DNA of 64,000 nt from an uncultured bacterium. Its GTDB lineage: Bacteria; Elusimicrobiota; Elusimicrobia; Elusimicrobiales; Elusimicrobiaceae. Below the pieces are notes generated by a model. The model searched no databases, was not told the origin of the DNA, and saw only the letters and a program-made list of their open reading frames with translations. Below are positions 9,799 through 18,471 of this stretch, one piece after another (position 1 is the stretch's first letter; every line of letters starts with the position of its first letter). The position numbers were made by a program, and so were the translations under genes. The stretch is from the NCBI GenBank assembly GCA_949291545.1, contig CASEWB010000007.1, positions 1 to 64,000 of the forward strand, in the 5' to 3' direction.

Positions 9799-10944
9799 AT
9801 GGAAAACGATTCCTTAGATAGTGTAAACGAATATTTTAAACACTTGGGCAAAATCACGCAAGAAATTGACCGTGAAGAAATGTCCCGCCTGTGGAAACTG
9901 GCTAAAAAAGGGGACAAAGATGCCAAAAATAAAATTATGGAAATGAATTTGCGGTTGGTGATTCCGACGGCAAAACGTTTCCAGCGCCCCGGTATGGAGC
10001 TGATGGATTTAATCGAAGAAGGCAACCTCGGGCTTTTGCAGGCTGTCGATAAATTTGAACCCGAAAAAGGATACCGCTTTTCCACCTATGCCGTTTACTG
10101 GATTGAACAATACATTCGCAAATATATTGAAGAACAGTCCGGCTCCATTAAAATCCCGTCGCACGCGTGGGGGAATTTAAAGAGATGGTTCCGCGCGTGG
10201 AACGAATTGAAAGAAGCCAACGGGCGGGACCCTTCTTTAAATGAAATGGCGGCGGAACTGAATTTGACGGCGCGGCAAGTAAAGTCCATCATGGATACGC
10301 TAAGCGCCGCCAAAGGGGTGGATTCTTTGACCACCTTGGTATACGAAGAAGACGAAACCACGCTGGAAGATTTAATCAGCGACGACGGCAAAGGCAACCC
10401 GCATGATGTTTTCCTAAAAAACGAAAACCAAAACAGCATTAAAAAAAGCATGGAAGATTTAAACGACCGCGACCGCCAAGTAGTGATTATGCGCTATGGG
10501 TTGGACGATAATGAACCCAAAACGCTGGGCGAAGTGGCCGAAATTTTAGGGCTTTCGCGCGAGCGCGTCCGCCAGATTGAAGAACGTGCGGTAAACACCC
10601 TTCGCAAAGAAGCCCAAAAAGCGGGGATTTTAGAAGTGACGGATATGGACTTGCGCACTCGCAAGCTCCATAGCGCTATGCGCCCCCGCTTAAAAACGAA
10701 TATTTTGGGCCAAACGGTGGACAACAGCCCCTTGGCCCGCTTGCTTAAAAAACGCCTGGCTTTGGACGAAGCACCCCAAAAAGCTTCTGCCAAAAAGGCC
10801 AAACCCGCAGCAAAGAAGGCCAAAACAACGGCTCCAAAAGCGCCTTCTAAAGGCGCTCATAAAGCTGCCAAAAAGGCTCCTGCCAAAACCAGCAAAAAAG
10901 CTGCTTCTAAAACAAAAACCAAAAAGGCCCGTTCCCGCAAGTAA
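9799..10944 (+). CDS. Sigma-70 family RNA polymerase sigma factor with a Lys/Ala-rich C-terminal tail
   Basis: A 381-residue sigma factor of group 1/2 type that directs RNA polymerase to promoters. Region 1.2 is short and region 1.1 is absent. Region 2 is intact (LRLVIPTAKRF, DLIEEGNLGLLQAVDKFE, GYRFSTYAVYWIEQYIR), region 3 follows, and region 4 has the helix-turn-helix TLGEVAEILGLSRERVRQIE. After region 4 (about residue 280) comes a linker and then, from about residue 327, a tail of about 55 residues made almost entirely of Lys, Ala, Pro, Ser and Thr, like histone H1. Whether it is the housekeeping or a second sigma cannot be decided here. The start has no SD and a close -10 box. tRNA-Arg(CCT) begins 8 bp after the stop. 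Confidence 0.9.
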   Translation: MENDSLDSVNEYFKHLGKITQEIDREEMSRLWKLAKKGDKDAKNKIMEMNLRLVIPTAKRFQRPGMELMDLIEEGNLGLLQAVDKFEPEKGYRFSTYAVYWIEQYIRKYIEEQSGSIKIPSHAWGNLKRWFRAWNELKEANGRDPSLNEMAAELNLTARQVKSIMDTLSAAKGVDSLTTLVYEEDETTLEDLISDDGKGNPHDVFLKNENQNSIKKSMEDLNDRDRQVVIMRYGLDDNEPKTLGEVAEILGLSRERVRQIEERAVNTLRKEAQKAGILEVTDMDLRTRKLHSAMRPRLKTNILGQTVDNSPLARLLKKRLALDEAPQKASAKKAKPAAKKAKTTAPKAPSKGAHKAAKKAPAKTSKKAASKTKTKKARSRK

Positions 10945-10952
10945 TTTTTATT

Positions 10953-11026
10953 GCCCCCGTAGCTCAAATGGATAGAGCGGCTCCGTCCTAAGGAGAAGGT
11001 TGCGAGTTCAACTCCCGCCGGGGGTA
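10953..11026 (+). tRNA. tRNA-Arg(CCT)
   Basis: Cloverleaf of 74 nt: acceptor GCCCCCG with CGGGGGT (first pair G-U), D arm GCTC/GAGC, anticodon loop GTCCTAA with CCT at positions 34-36, T loop TTCAACT, discriminator A. The anticodon stem ends in a G-A mismatch and the T stem has one A-C mismatch. CCA is not encoded. Confidence 0.85.
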
Positions 11027-11127
11027 ATGTTTGCTTTTCCCCAAAAAGCCTGCGTCTTTTTTTCTAATCCAAAAAATCTTTTGCTTTTGCCGTGCAAACA
11101 AATTAAGGTAATAGAAAGGGGGAAAAT

Positions 11128-11736
11128 ATGGAAACAAACCACTGTTTTTTAAGTGCCTTCATTCAACGCCGGACCCGCTACGCGCTGACGGCCCACAGCC
11201 CCGTGCCGGACGAAGAAATTATCCGCACGGTGCAAACGGCTGTAAAATATGCACCCAGTGCTTTTAATTCGCAAGGCACACGGGTTTTGGTGTTGTTGGG
11301 GGGGAGGCACGGCGAATTTTGGCATTTGGTGCGGGAGGAGCTGCACCGTGTGGTGCCAGCGGATAAATTTAAACCCACGGAAGATAAAATCGCGTCGTTT
11401 GCCGCAGCATACGGTACGATTTTGTTTTTTGAGGATTGGCATACCGTACAAGAACTGCAGCAGAAATTCCCGGCCTATAAAGACAATTTCCCGCTGTGGG
11501 CTTATCAGTCCAATGCAATGGTGGAATTAACCGTGTGGACGGCTTTTAGCACGTTGGGGCTGGGGGCCAGTTTGCAGCATTATAACCCGTTGGTGGACGA
11601 AGCGGTGCAGAAAGCTTTTGGGGTGCCGGCCGGGTGGAAACTAATCGCCCAAATGCCATTTGGCACGCCGTCTGCCCCTGCCGAGGAAAAAAGCTTTTTG
11701 CCGCTGGAGCCGCGTGTAAAAGTGTTGGATAAATAG
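11128..11736 (+). CDS. Nitroreductase family protein (HBN/FRM2-like)
   Basis: A 202-residue FMN-dependent oxidoreductase. The N-terminal RRTRYAL and the APSAFNSQGTRVLVL stretch are the FMN and dimer motifs of the family, and GLGASLQHYNPLVDE near residue 150 is typical of the subgroup related to yeast Frm2/Hbn1. It would use NAD(P)H to reduce nitro or quinone-type substrates in the cytoplasm; the natural substrate is unknown. GGGGG precedes the ATG by 6 nt. It is a single gene between a tRNA and its own terminator. Confidence 0.82.
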   Translation: METNHCFLSAFIQRRTRYALTAHSPVPDEEIIRTVQTAVKYAPSAFNSQGTRVLVLLGGRHGEFWHLVREELHRVVPADKFKPTEDKIASFAAAYGTILFFEDWHTVQELQQKFPAYKDNFPLWAYQSNAMVELTVWTAFSTLGLGASLQHYNPLVDEAVQKAFGVPAGWKLIAQMPFGTPSAPAEEKSFLPLEPRVKVLDK

Positions 11737-11750
11737 TTCCGTATTATTTT

Positions 11751-11776
11751 AAAAACGCCCCGCGGGGCGTTTTCTT
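11751..11776 (+). terminator. Terminator of the nitroreductase gene
   Basis: AAAAACGCCCC pairs directly with GGGGCGTTTT and is followed by CTTTT. Confidence 0.8.
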
Positions 11777-11810
11777 TTGGGGGAGTTATAAATACCAGAG
11801 CTAAAAAACA

Positions 11811-11843
11811 ATAAAAAAGGCGCTTTTTAAAAGCGCCTTTTGT
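11811..11843 (-). terminator. Terminator downstream of tRNA-Gln
   Basis: The near-perfect repeat AAAAGGCGCTTTT / AAAAGCGCCTTTT ends, on the minus strand, in a T6 tail 24 bp beyond the tRNA. Confidence 0.7.
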
Positions 11844-11866
11844 AAGTTATACTCGGTTTACAAGAG

Positions 11867-11937
11867 TTTCCGGACTAGGACTCGAACCTAGAATGACTGG
11901 ACCAAAACCAGTAGTGATACCATTTCACCATCCGGAA
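11867..11937 (-). tRNA. tRNA-Gln(TTG)
   Basis: A 71-nt cloverleaf on the minus strand: acceptor TTCCGGA/TCCGGAA, D stem GTGA/TCAC, anticodon stem ACTGG/CCAGT around loop TTTTGGT (anticodon TTG), T stem CTAGG/CCTAG with loop TTCGAGT, discriminator A. All stems are fully paired. CCA is not encoded. Confidence 0.95.
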
Positions 11938-11995
11938 GTAAATTGTTTCATCACAGCTAGAGCGAGATGAATAACGGAAAATCTGTGCTGAACCC

Positions 11996-12334
11996 TTATT
12001 GTGCGTCTTTGCCGCTTTCGGTGGCGGCGTTAAAGTCATAGTTGGAAGCTTCGGCTGTTTTCGCTGTGCCCATCGGATTATTTTTAAGTTCTTCCTCGTA
12101 GGCTTTCAAAACATTGGTTTCCAAATATTCCCGAAATTCCTGATTGATTGGGTGGACCATATCTTTATGAGTCCCGTCGGGTAATTTTCGGGAAGGCATA
12201 CAGAGAAAAACGCCTTTGGTTCCTTCCACAACTTTCATATTCCGAACTACGAAAGAATCGTCAAACGTTACGCTCGCAAACGCTTTGAGCCGATCCTCCC
12301 CCATAAGATGTATCCTTATTTCCGTTATTTTCAT
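11996..12334 (-). CDS. spoVG: SpoVG family septation/RNA-binding regulator
   Basis: A 112-residue protein matching SpoVG from its first residue (MKITEIRIHL, LKAFASVTFDDSFVVRNMKV, GVFLCMPSRKLPDG, DMVHPI). SpoVG is a small site-specific nucleic-acid-binding regulator found well beyond sporulating bacteria. The C-terminal 30 residues are a variable polar tail. AGGAG and AAAGG stand just ahead of the ATG. Its first 74 bases lie inside the 3' end of ispE in another frame, so the two are translationally entangled. ispE next to spoVG is also the order in many Firmicutes. Confidence 0.95.
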   Translation of the reverse strand: MKITEIRIHLMGEDRLKAFASVTFDDSFVVRNMKVVEGTKGVFLCMPSRKLPDGTHKDMVHPINQEFREYLETNVLKAYEEELKNNPMGTAKTAEASNYDFNAATESGKDAQ

Positions 12335-13223
12335 CCTTTAAGCTCCTATGAAATGTCGTAAAGAAAACTATCCGTTCCTCGTTGTGTAATTTATTTACCA
12401 AATTTTTTGCATCCTTTTCAGTTTCAACTAAAGCAAAAACCGTGGAGCCGGAACCGGACATTAAAACTGCGTCTGTATTTGTTTTCAAATCGAGCAGCAC
12501 ATTTCGTACAGAGTTTGTAAAAGGAACAACACACTCCTCCAGCCGGTTGAATAACAAATGTTTCCATCCGGCCAGCGGACTGGCACATCTTATGTATGTT
12601 ATTAATTTATCTAAATTAGAGACGTTTGTCAAGGATGTTTCTTTAGAAGGCAATTTTAACCGTGCAAAAACATCCTTGGTGGGAATGACCGTTTTGGGGT
12701 ATACCAACACCAGCCACGGCAGGGGCCCCTGGGCGGGAACGGGGGTTAATTTCTCGCCGATGCCTTCCCCTTTTAAGAACGTATCTTCATACATAAAAAG
12801 CGGTACATCCGCCCCCAGCTTGGCCGCTGCGGGCAGCAGTCCGGATTTATCTTTTTTAAAAATTTCGCACAAGGCCAGCAGCACCCCGGCTGCGTCAGAA
12901 GAACCACCGCCTAAACCCGCGCCGGTGGGGGTGTGTTTGTCCAGCGTCATATGCACGCGGGCGGTCAGATTAAAATGTTCCAAAAAAATCCGCGCGGCCC
13001 GGCAAGCCAAGTTGGTTTGGTCGGCCTGGAGCATAGGGCCGATAGGGCCTGTAAGCGTGAGGGAAATTTCCGTTTGAGGCTGTGGCTCGGCGTCTACGGT
13101 CAGCGTATCGCCTATATTGATTTTGGCAAACAGCGTGGCTAATTCGTGGTAGCCGTTGGGGCGCTTGCCCGTTACCTCCAAAAACAAGTTTACTTTAGCC
13201 GGGCAAAAACGTGTTACTTTCAT
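12261..13223 (-). CDS. ispE: 4-diphosphocytidyl-2-C-methyl-D-erythritol kinase
   Basis: A 320-residue GHMP kinase that phosphorylates CDP-methylerythritol in the non-mevalonate isoprenoid pathway. Visible motifs are PAKVNLFLEVTGKRPNGYHE at the N terminus, the ATP loop PTGAGLGGGSSDAAG, and GSGSTVFAL in the C-terminal half. The protein is about 30 residues longer than most IspE; the surplus is the C-terminal stretch after FTTFHRS, which is read through the first 74 bases of spoVG in a different frame. The start overlaps the stop of the MORN gene by 4 bases. Confidence 0.95.
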   Translation of the reverse strand: MKVTRFCPAKVNLFLEVTGKRPNGYHELATLFAKINIGDTLTVDAEPQPQTEISLTLTGPIGPMLQADQTNLACRAARIFLEHFNLTARVHMTLDKHTPTGAGLGGGSSDAAGVLLALCEIFKKDKSGLLPAAAKLGADVPLFMYEDTFLKGEGIGEKLTPVPAQGPLPWLVLVYPKTVIPTKDVFARLKLPSKETSLTNVSNLDKLITYIRCASPLAGWKHLLFNRLEECVVPFTNSVRNVLLDLKTNTDAVLMSGSGSTVFALVETEKDAKNLVNKLHNEERIVFFTTFHRSLKDENNGNKDTSYGGGSAQSVCERNV

Positions 13224-14290
13224 TTTGTCTTCCTGTCTGTATTATGGACCAAAGAACCCCAGTGGTATTCTTCGGCAGAAAGGAGCTCGCCGTTTTCTGC
13301 ATAGACATTGCGGCGGCCTTCCAACATTCCTTCCGTATAAAATTCTTCCAGGCGTATTTTGCCCGAAGCAAAATATCCCGTGCGGTCCCCGTCCAAACGG
13401 CCGTTGCTGTAATTCTCCCGGTACCACAGTTCCCCTGTCGGGAAATAAAGCAGCCGCTCGCCGTTTAATTTGCCGTTTGCAAAATTGGCCTCGCTTTCTT
13501 TGCAGCCGTTGGGGTAGTAAATGGTACGTTTGCCTTCCAGCCGGCCGTGCTTGTAGGTTTCTTCTTGGCGGAGGGTGCCGTTTTTTTGCGAGACGGTTCT
13601 TCTTCCTTCCAGCAGCGAATTTTTATAAGTGCACTGGGCGTGCAGCGTGTCGTGTTTTAGCGTGGTAAAATATTCCGCCGGCCCGTGCAAAATGCCGTTT
13701 ACATATTCTTCGCGGGAAAGCAGTACCCCGTTGTCGTCATAGCGTAAAACCGGCCCGTTTAACTTGTTGCCTTTATAATGGGCCTCCGTTTTTACAAGGC
13801 CGTTTTCACTAAATTCTTTTACTTCCCCGTCCGGAATGTTGCCCAATAATTCCAAGGTCACCCCGTTGGAAGATAAAGTTTCCTCGGCCACTTCTTTTCC
13901 GTTTATATAGAAAGAGTTGGTGTTTTTGTTGCTTTTTAAAATTGTGCCCGGGTAGAGGCGGACGGCTTTTTCTTCTTTATGTTCTTTGTCCGCCGGTTTG
14001 ATCACATTGCGTTCCGTAATGCTGACCAGGTGCCCGTTTTCGTACTGTTCGCTGTAGGTAACGGTGTTGTTGGTAAGGTTGATTACTTCAAATTTGCCAT
14101 TTAGTTTGCCGCCTTTTAAATTTTTGATAGTCGCGGAGGAAACGTTTAATTCTGTAATTTCTCCATCCGGCAGTTGCCCGGTAGTGTTGACGATGTTTTG
14201 TTCTCTGTCCAAAAATTCTTTCGCCAAGGGAATGGCCCGGTAATAGGTACGGCCGGAAGGAGTGGAAATGCAGATAAATTTTTCTTTCAT
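13220..14290 (-). CDS. MORN-repeat protein (YwqK-like repeats)
   Basis: A 356-residue protein consisting, after a divergent N-terminal 90 residues, of about ten repeats of 22-24 residues with the pattern Y-x-x-G-x-L-x-G-x-x-x-x-Y-x-x-N-G (for example YKHGRLEGKRTIYYPNG). Such MORN variants are often annotated as YwqK-type antitoxins, but they act as interaction scaffolds and no toxin lies nearby. There is no signal peptide. I chose the ATG at 14290 because AGGAG precedes it by 7 nt; 52 further in-frame codons upstream lack a usable site. It is the first gene of the operon with ispE and spoVG, coupled to ispE by an ATGA overlap. Confidence 0.75.
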   Translation of the reverse strand: MKEKFICISTPSGRTYYRAIPLAKEFLDREQNIVNTTGQLPDGEITELNVSSATIKNLKGGKLNGKFEVINLTNNTVTYSEQYENGHLVSITERNVIKPADKEHKEEKAVRLYPGTILKSNKNTNSFYINGKEVAEETLSSNGVTLELLGNIPDGEVKEFSENGLVKTEAHYKGNKLNGPVLRYDDNGVLLSREEYVNGILHGPAEYFTTLKHDTLHAQCTYKNSLLEGRRTVSQKNGTLRQEETYKHGRLEGKRTIYYPNGCKESEANFANGKLNGERLLYFPTGELWYRENYSNGRLDGDRTGYFASGKIRLEEFYTEGMLEGRRNVYAENGELLSAEEYHWGSLVHNTDRKTK

Positions 14291-14401
14291 GCTGAGTCTC
14301 CTGTATTTGAAGTCATTGTACAATACTTTTTTGTGCGTGTGTGATAAAGTGTATTGCGCCAGAGGGTTGTTTAAAGAAAGAAAAACGCCCCGCGCCTGTG
14401 C

Positions 14402-14432
14402 TTGACAATCGGGTTTTTGTTTATAGTATACT
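14402..14432 (+). promoter_or_regulatory. Promoter of trxA
   Basis: A perfect TTGACA at 14402-14407 is followed by TAGTAT (16-bp spacer) or TATACT (19-bp spacer). The leader then carries AAGGGAG ahead of the trxA ATG. Confidence 0.65.
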
Positions 14433-14472
14433 GTGAATATACACAAGATTTCTTTTTTAAGGGAGTATTCAA

Positions 14473-14793
14473 ATGAGCGAAGTAATTTTGAACGATGCCA
14501 ATTTTGAAGCGGAAGTGCTGAAATGCGACAGCCCGGTAATGGTGGATTTTTGGGCTACTTGGTGCGGTCCGTGCCGCATGCTGGCCCCGGTGGTGGAAGA
14601 ACTCGCCGGCGAATATGCGGGGAAAGTGAAAGTCTGCAAATTGAACGTGGACGAAGCCCCCGACACCAGCTCCAAATACCGCATTACCTCCATTCCTACG
14701 ATTATTTTCTTTAAAGGCGGGCAAGTGGCCGGCCAAACCGTAGGTTTGCAGTCTAAATCGGCGTTACAGGAAAAATTAAACGCCTTGTTATAA
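14473..14793 (+). CDS. trxA: Thioredoxin
   Basis: A 106-residue cytoplasmic thioredoxin with the active site WCGPC (FWATWCGPCRM) and the cis-proline loop ITSIPTIIFF. Length and order are standard. It reduces protein disulfides using electrons from thioredoxin reductase, which is not in the window. It has its own promoter and a good SD, and a secreted thioredoxin-like gene follows 8 bp later, so both probably share a transcript. Confidence 0.95.
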   Translation: MSEVILNDANFEAEVLKCDSPVMVDFWATWCGPCRMLAPVVEELAGEYAGKVKVCKLNVDEAPDTSSKYRITSIPTIIFFKGGQVAGQTVGLQSKSALQEKLNALL

Positions 14794-14801
14794 GGTGCCT
14801 T

Positions 14802-15239
14802 ATGAAAAAACTTATTTTTGCAATCGCCCTGTTGGCAGGTGTATGTTTTGCCTTGCAGCCGGCTTTTGCCCAGCAGGCGGCAGACGTGCCGGATTTAACC
14901 AGCAAGGCCTATGCGTCCATGAAAAAGGACGATGTGTATGTGGTTATGTTTACGGCCGCATACTGCGGGCCTTGCCGGATTGCCAAAAAAGAAATGCTGC
15001 CTGTGCTGATGGAAAAATATGCATCGGCGGAAAATGTCCACTTTTATGAACTGGACGTAGAAAAAGACCAGCCGGCCCCGGACGGAACTTTTTTAAAAGA
15101 CCGCTGGGTCGTGGACAGCTTGCCAACCTTTGTAGTGGTATATAACGATGCGGTAATGTTCTCCGCCAAGGGGTATTCCCGCAAAACCAGCCAAAGCTTG
15201 CAGCAATCCATTATCAACAAAATAAATGCTTTAAAATAG
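14802..15239 (+). CDS. Secreted thioredoxin-fold protein
   Basis: A 145-residue protein with a signal peptide (hydrophobic residues 5-20, likely cleaved after AFA) and one thioredoxin domain. The active site is YCGPCRIAKKEM and the cis-proline loop is VDSLPTFVVVY. In the periplasm it could act as a disulfide reductase or be part of a redox relay. No DsbD-like partner is in the window, so the electron source is unknown. AAGGTG precedes the ATG. Confidence 0.8.
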   Translation: MKKLIFAIALLAGVCFALQPAFAQQAADVPDLTSKAYASMKKDDVYVVMFTAAYCGPCRIAKKEMLPVLMEKYASAENVHFYELDVEKDQPAPDGTFLKDRWVVDSLPTFVVVYNDAVMFSAKGYSRKTSQSLQQSIINKINALK

Positions 15240-15246
15240 TTGTTCA

Positions 15247-15278
15247 CTCCCGCCCTGTTTTGGGGCGGGAGGAATTTT
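15247..15278 (+). terminator. Probable terminator of the trxA operon
   Basis: CTCCCGCCC pairs with GGGCGGGAG around a 7-nt loop. The T tail (AATTTTCC) is weak, so read-through into polA is possible. Confidence 0.55.
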
Positions 15279-15295
15279 CCTTTCCTGGTTAACCT

Positions 15296-17875
15296 ATGAC
15301 CCAACTGACCCCGCAATTCTTTTTGATTGACGCCCACAATTTTTTACACCGCAACTACCATGCCCTGCCTAAACTTTCCACTTCGTCCGGGCAGGAAGTA
15401 GGGGCCCTGTTTGGGTTTGCCCGGTGGCTGATTAAAATGCTGCGTGAAAAAAACCCGGCCTATGTGGCGGTGTGTTTCGATTCGCCCGGCGGGTGTGCCC
15501 GGCGCAAGGCGTTATTCCCGGCTTATAAAGCGACACGCAAAAAGCCGGACGACGCCCTAATTAGCCAGCTGAATTTAGCGCGGGAACTGGTAGACACTTT
15601 GGGCTTGCGGGTGGTGGCCCAGCCCGGTATCGAGGCGGACGATTTAATGGCTTTTTTGGCCAAGCGTGCAGCCAGCCAGCACGTTCCCAGTGCACTGGTG
15701 ACGACGGATAAAGACGTATATCAATTTTTAAACGAATATATTTCCATTTGGCCGGCCGGCGGCAAGGACGGGTTTAAAGGACCCGAAGCCGCCAAAGAAA
15801 AATTCGGCGTGGATGTGCCGTTTTTGCCGGATTATTTTTCCATCGTGGGCGACGCGGCCGACAATGTGCCCGGTGTGATGGGGGTAGGACCTAAAAGCGC
15901 GGTGGATTTGATTACCAAGTTTGGCCATTTGGAAGACATTATCCGCGCCGCCCAAAACGACAGCCCGGACATCAAACCGGCAGTGGCCAAAAAAATTCTC
16001 ACGCACGAGGGGGAGGCGCTCCTTTCCAAGCAACTGGTAGTGCTGGACCCTAATTTACAAATGCCTTTTTCGATGGATGATTACCGCGTACGCACGCCGG
16101 AAAAAGCAAGGTTGACAGAACTGTTTGAACGGTACGAATTTAAAAACTTGTTGGATTTTTCCCAGGCGCCCCGCCCGGCGGTGGTTGCTCCCGGGCAGGA
16201 GGCCGCCCAGCCGGAGCTGACGGTGCAGCAAGTGTTGGAACGTGCCTTGCAAAATGGCAAAATTTTCCTCCACGCGCAGGAAGAACTTTTAACACTGGGC
16301 CTAAACGAAAAAGAATTCGCCATTACGCCGCTGGCCGAGGTGCAGCCGTGGGAGCTGGACGCGCTTAAAAAATTGGTGGAGAACGACGGCGTGGAAAAAA
16401 TCGGTTACGATTTAAAATTAACGCTGCGCGAGTTGGACATTAATGTACACGGGCAGTTTATTAACTGTTTTGACGGACGGCTGGCACGGTATTTGCTGGA
16501 CCCGTCGGGCGATTTAAGTTTTGTGGGCGCGTGTTTGGATTATTTTTCAGTTACCGTCAGTGAAGAAGATCCCCGCGTTTTAATGACCGAATACAACCGT
16601 TTTATCTGGCCGCTGAAAGAACAATTAGTCCAACGATTGCGTGAAAGCGGACAATACGATTTGCTGTACAGCCTGGAATTGCCGCTAATGATGGTTTTGT
16701 CCGATATGGAATTTGCGGGTTTTCGCATAGACCCGGGCTGGCTGGAAAGTTTTAAAGCCTTGCTGGAACAAGAAATTGCGCGTTTGCAAAAAGACATCGA
16801 CGCCCGCGCCGGTTACCCGGTCAATATTAATTCCACCAAACAGCTGGGCGTATTGCTGTTTGAAGAAATGAAAATTCCGCCCGTCAAAAAAACCAAAACC
16901 GGCTATTCTACGGACGAAGAAGTGTTGGAGCAAATTGCCCAAACGCACCCCATTGCGCGTGCCATTTTGGAATACCGCGCCAGCAACAAACTGAAAGCTA
17001 CTTATGTAGATAACTTGCTGCTGATGGCGGACGAAAACGACAAAGTCCATTCCTATTTGGACCAAACCGGTACGGTTACGGGGCGTTTGTCCAGTTCCAC
17101 GCCGAACCTGCAAAACATTCCCGTCCGGACCGAAAAAGGCCGCCTGCTGCGCAAAGCCTTTTGCGCCGCGCCGGGCAATGTGCTCTTAAGTGTGGACTAT
17201 TCTCAGATAGACTTGCGCGTGCTCGCGCACGAAAGCCAGGACCCGGTGCTTGTGCAGGCGTTTTTGGACGGGGGGGATATCCACACGCAAACCGCCGCGC
17301 AGATTTTTGGCGTAATGCCTTTGATGGTGACCGACCAAATGCGCTCTAGTGCAAAGGCAATTAATTTTGGTATCATTTATGGACAGGGCCCCATGGGGCT
17401 TTCCCAATCGCTCGGCATTTCCATGCGCGAGGCAAAAGAATACATAGACAATTATTTTAAGAATTTCCGCGTCGTGCGCGAATGGATCGATCAAAACATC
17501 GCGCAGGCCCGCCAAAACGGATACGTTAAAACGATGTTGGGCCATGTGCGTTACTTGCCCGAATTTAATATGGGCGTAGGGGCTATGGCTTCCTTTGCCC
17601 AGCGGGCCGCCATTAATACTATTGTGCAGGGCGGCTCGGCCGATATCATTAAAAAAGCAATGATAAACGTGTTCCGCGTGTACCGCGGTACACCCGTGCA
17701 AATGACGATGCAGGTGCACGACGAACTGATTTTTGAACTTCCGCAGGACCGTTTGGGCGAAACTGCCGCCCGCATTAAAGACTTAATGCAAAATGCGGTG
17801 CGCCTGCGGGTGCCGCTTTTGGCCAGTGCAAAAGCCGGCAAAAACTGGTACGAACTGGAAAAACTGCCTTTATGA
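15296..17875 (+). CDS. polA: DNA polymerase I
   Basis: An 859-residue family A polymerase for repair and Okazaki-fragment processing. The N-terminal about 290 residues form the 5'-3' flap nuclease (FFLIDAHNFLHRNYH, GIEADDLMAFLA, VGDAADNVPGVMGVGPK). The C-terminal polymerase has motif A DYSQIDLRVLAH, motif B AKAINFGIIYG and motif C QVHDELIFE. The middle domain (about 300-460) does not show the DxE exonuclease motif (the matching place reads KIFLHAQEELLTL), so proofreading is probably absent, as in Bacillus-type Pol I. No clear SD precedes the ATG. The stop overlaps coaE by 4 bases. Confidence 0.97.
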   Translation: MTQLTPQFFLIDAHNFLHRNYHALPKLSTSSGQEVGALFGFARWLIKMLREKNPAYVAVCFDSPGGCARRKALFPAYKATRKKPDDALISQLNLARELVDTLGLRVVAQPGIEADDLMAFLAKRAASQHVPSALVTTDKDVYQFLNEYISIWPAGGKDGFKGPEAAKEKFGVDVPFLPDYFSIVGDAADNVPGVMGVGPKSAVDLITKFGHLEDIIRAAQNDSPDIKPAVAKKILTHEGEALLSKQLVVLDPNLQMPFSMDDYRVRTPEKARLTELFERYEFKNLLDFSQAPRPAVVAPGQEAAQPELTVQQVLERALQNGKIFLHAQEELLTLGLNEKEFAITPLAEVQPWELDALKKLVENDGVEKIGYDLKLTLRELDINVHGQFINCFDGRLARYLLDPSGDLSFVGACLDYFSVTVSEEDPRVLMTEYNRFIWPLKEQLVQRLRESGQYDLLYSLELPLMMVLSDMEFAGFRIDPGWLESFKALLEQEIARLQKDIDARAGYPVNINSTKQLGVLLFEEMKIPPVKKTKTGYSTDEEVLEQIAQTHPIARAILEYRASNKLKATYVDNLLLMADENDKVHSYLDQTGTVTGRLSSSTPNLQNIPVRTEKGRLLRKAFCAAPGNVLLSVDYSQIDLRVLAHESQDPVLVQAFLDGGDIHTQTAAQIFGVMPLMVTDQMRSSAKAINFGIIYGQGPMGLSQSLGISMREAKEYIDNYFKNFRVVREWIDQNIAQARQNGYVKTMLGHVRYLPEFNMGVGAMASFAQRAAINTIVQGGSADIIKKAMINVFRVYRGTPVQMTMQVHDELIFELPQDRLGETAARIKDLMQNAVRLRVPLLASAKAGKNWYELEKLPL

Positions 17876-18462
17876 TTCTACGCGCTAAAGATAAGTTGGT
17901 AGTGGGTCTTACCGGAAGTATGCTCAGCGGCAAGAGTACGGCCTTGGCCTATTTTGCCAAAAACGGGGCCGAGGTCCTGTCGGCGGACGAGCTGGTGCGC
18001 CAACTGTACCAAGTGCCAACTGTGCAAAAGCGGTTGTTGTCCTGGTTCGGCTCCTGGGAGCCGGCCCAAGTGGCCCGGTGTATATTCGCCCGGCCGCAGG
18101 ACCGCCAAAAACTGGAAAAATACCTCCACCCGCAAGTGCTCAAACGGGCGGCGGAATATATCAAGCAATCTCCCCACAAACTGGTTGTGTTTGAAGTACC
18201 TCTTTTGTTCGAGGCCGGGTGGGATAAATTAACCGATTTGAATATTGTTGTTTTGGGGGACAGCAAAACGCTTTCCGCCCGCCTAAAAGCCCGCGGCGTT
18301 ACCGCGGCGGAATACAAGCGGCGTGTGGTCGGGCAGCTGCCCGAGGCGGAAAAAGCCCGCCGCGCCGATATTGTGCTGTCCAACCGCGGCAGCAAAACCG
18401 ATTTGGGGTTAAAAATAAAACGCCTCTGCCGGGCGTTTGAAACTATTTACGAAGTAAAGTAA
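17872..18462 (+). CDS. coaE: Dephospho-CoA kinase
   Basis: A 196-residue P-loop kinase for the last step of CoA synthesis. The Walker A motif GSMLSGKST, the SADELVRQLY segment and the lid region are in the expected order, and length is normal. It starts inside the last codons of polA (ATGA overlap), so translation is coupled; polA-coaE adjacency is common in bacteria. rho follows after 9 bp. Confidence 0.95.
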   Translation: MILRAKDKLVVGLTGSMLSGKSTALAYFAKNGAEVLSADELVRQLYQVPTVQKRLLSWFGSWEPAQVARCIFARPQDRQKLEKYLHPQVLKRAAEYIKQSPHKLVVFEVPLLFEAGWDKLTDLNIVVLGDSKTLSARLKARGVTAAEYKRRVVGQLPEAEKARRADIVLSNRGSKTDLGLKIKRLCRAFETIYEVK

Positions 18463-18471
18463 GGAGAAACA

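Noticed and set aside
13220-14290. Antitoxin label for the YwqK-like MORN protein
   Set aside because: No toxin partner is adjacent, and MORN repeats alone do not support that function.
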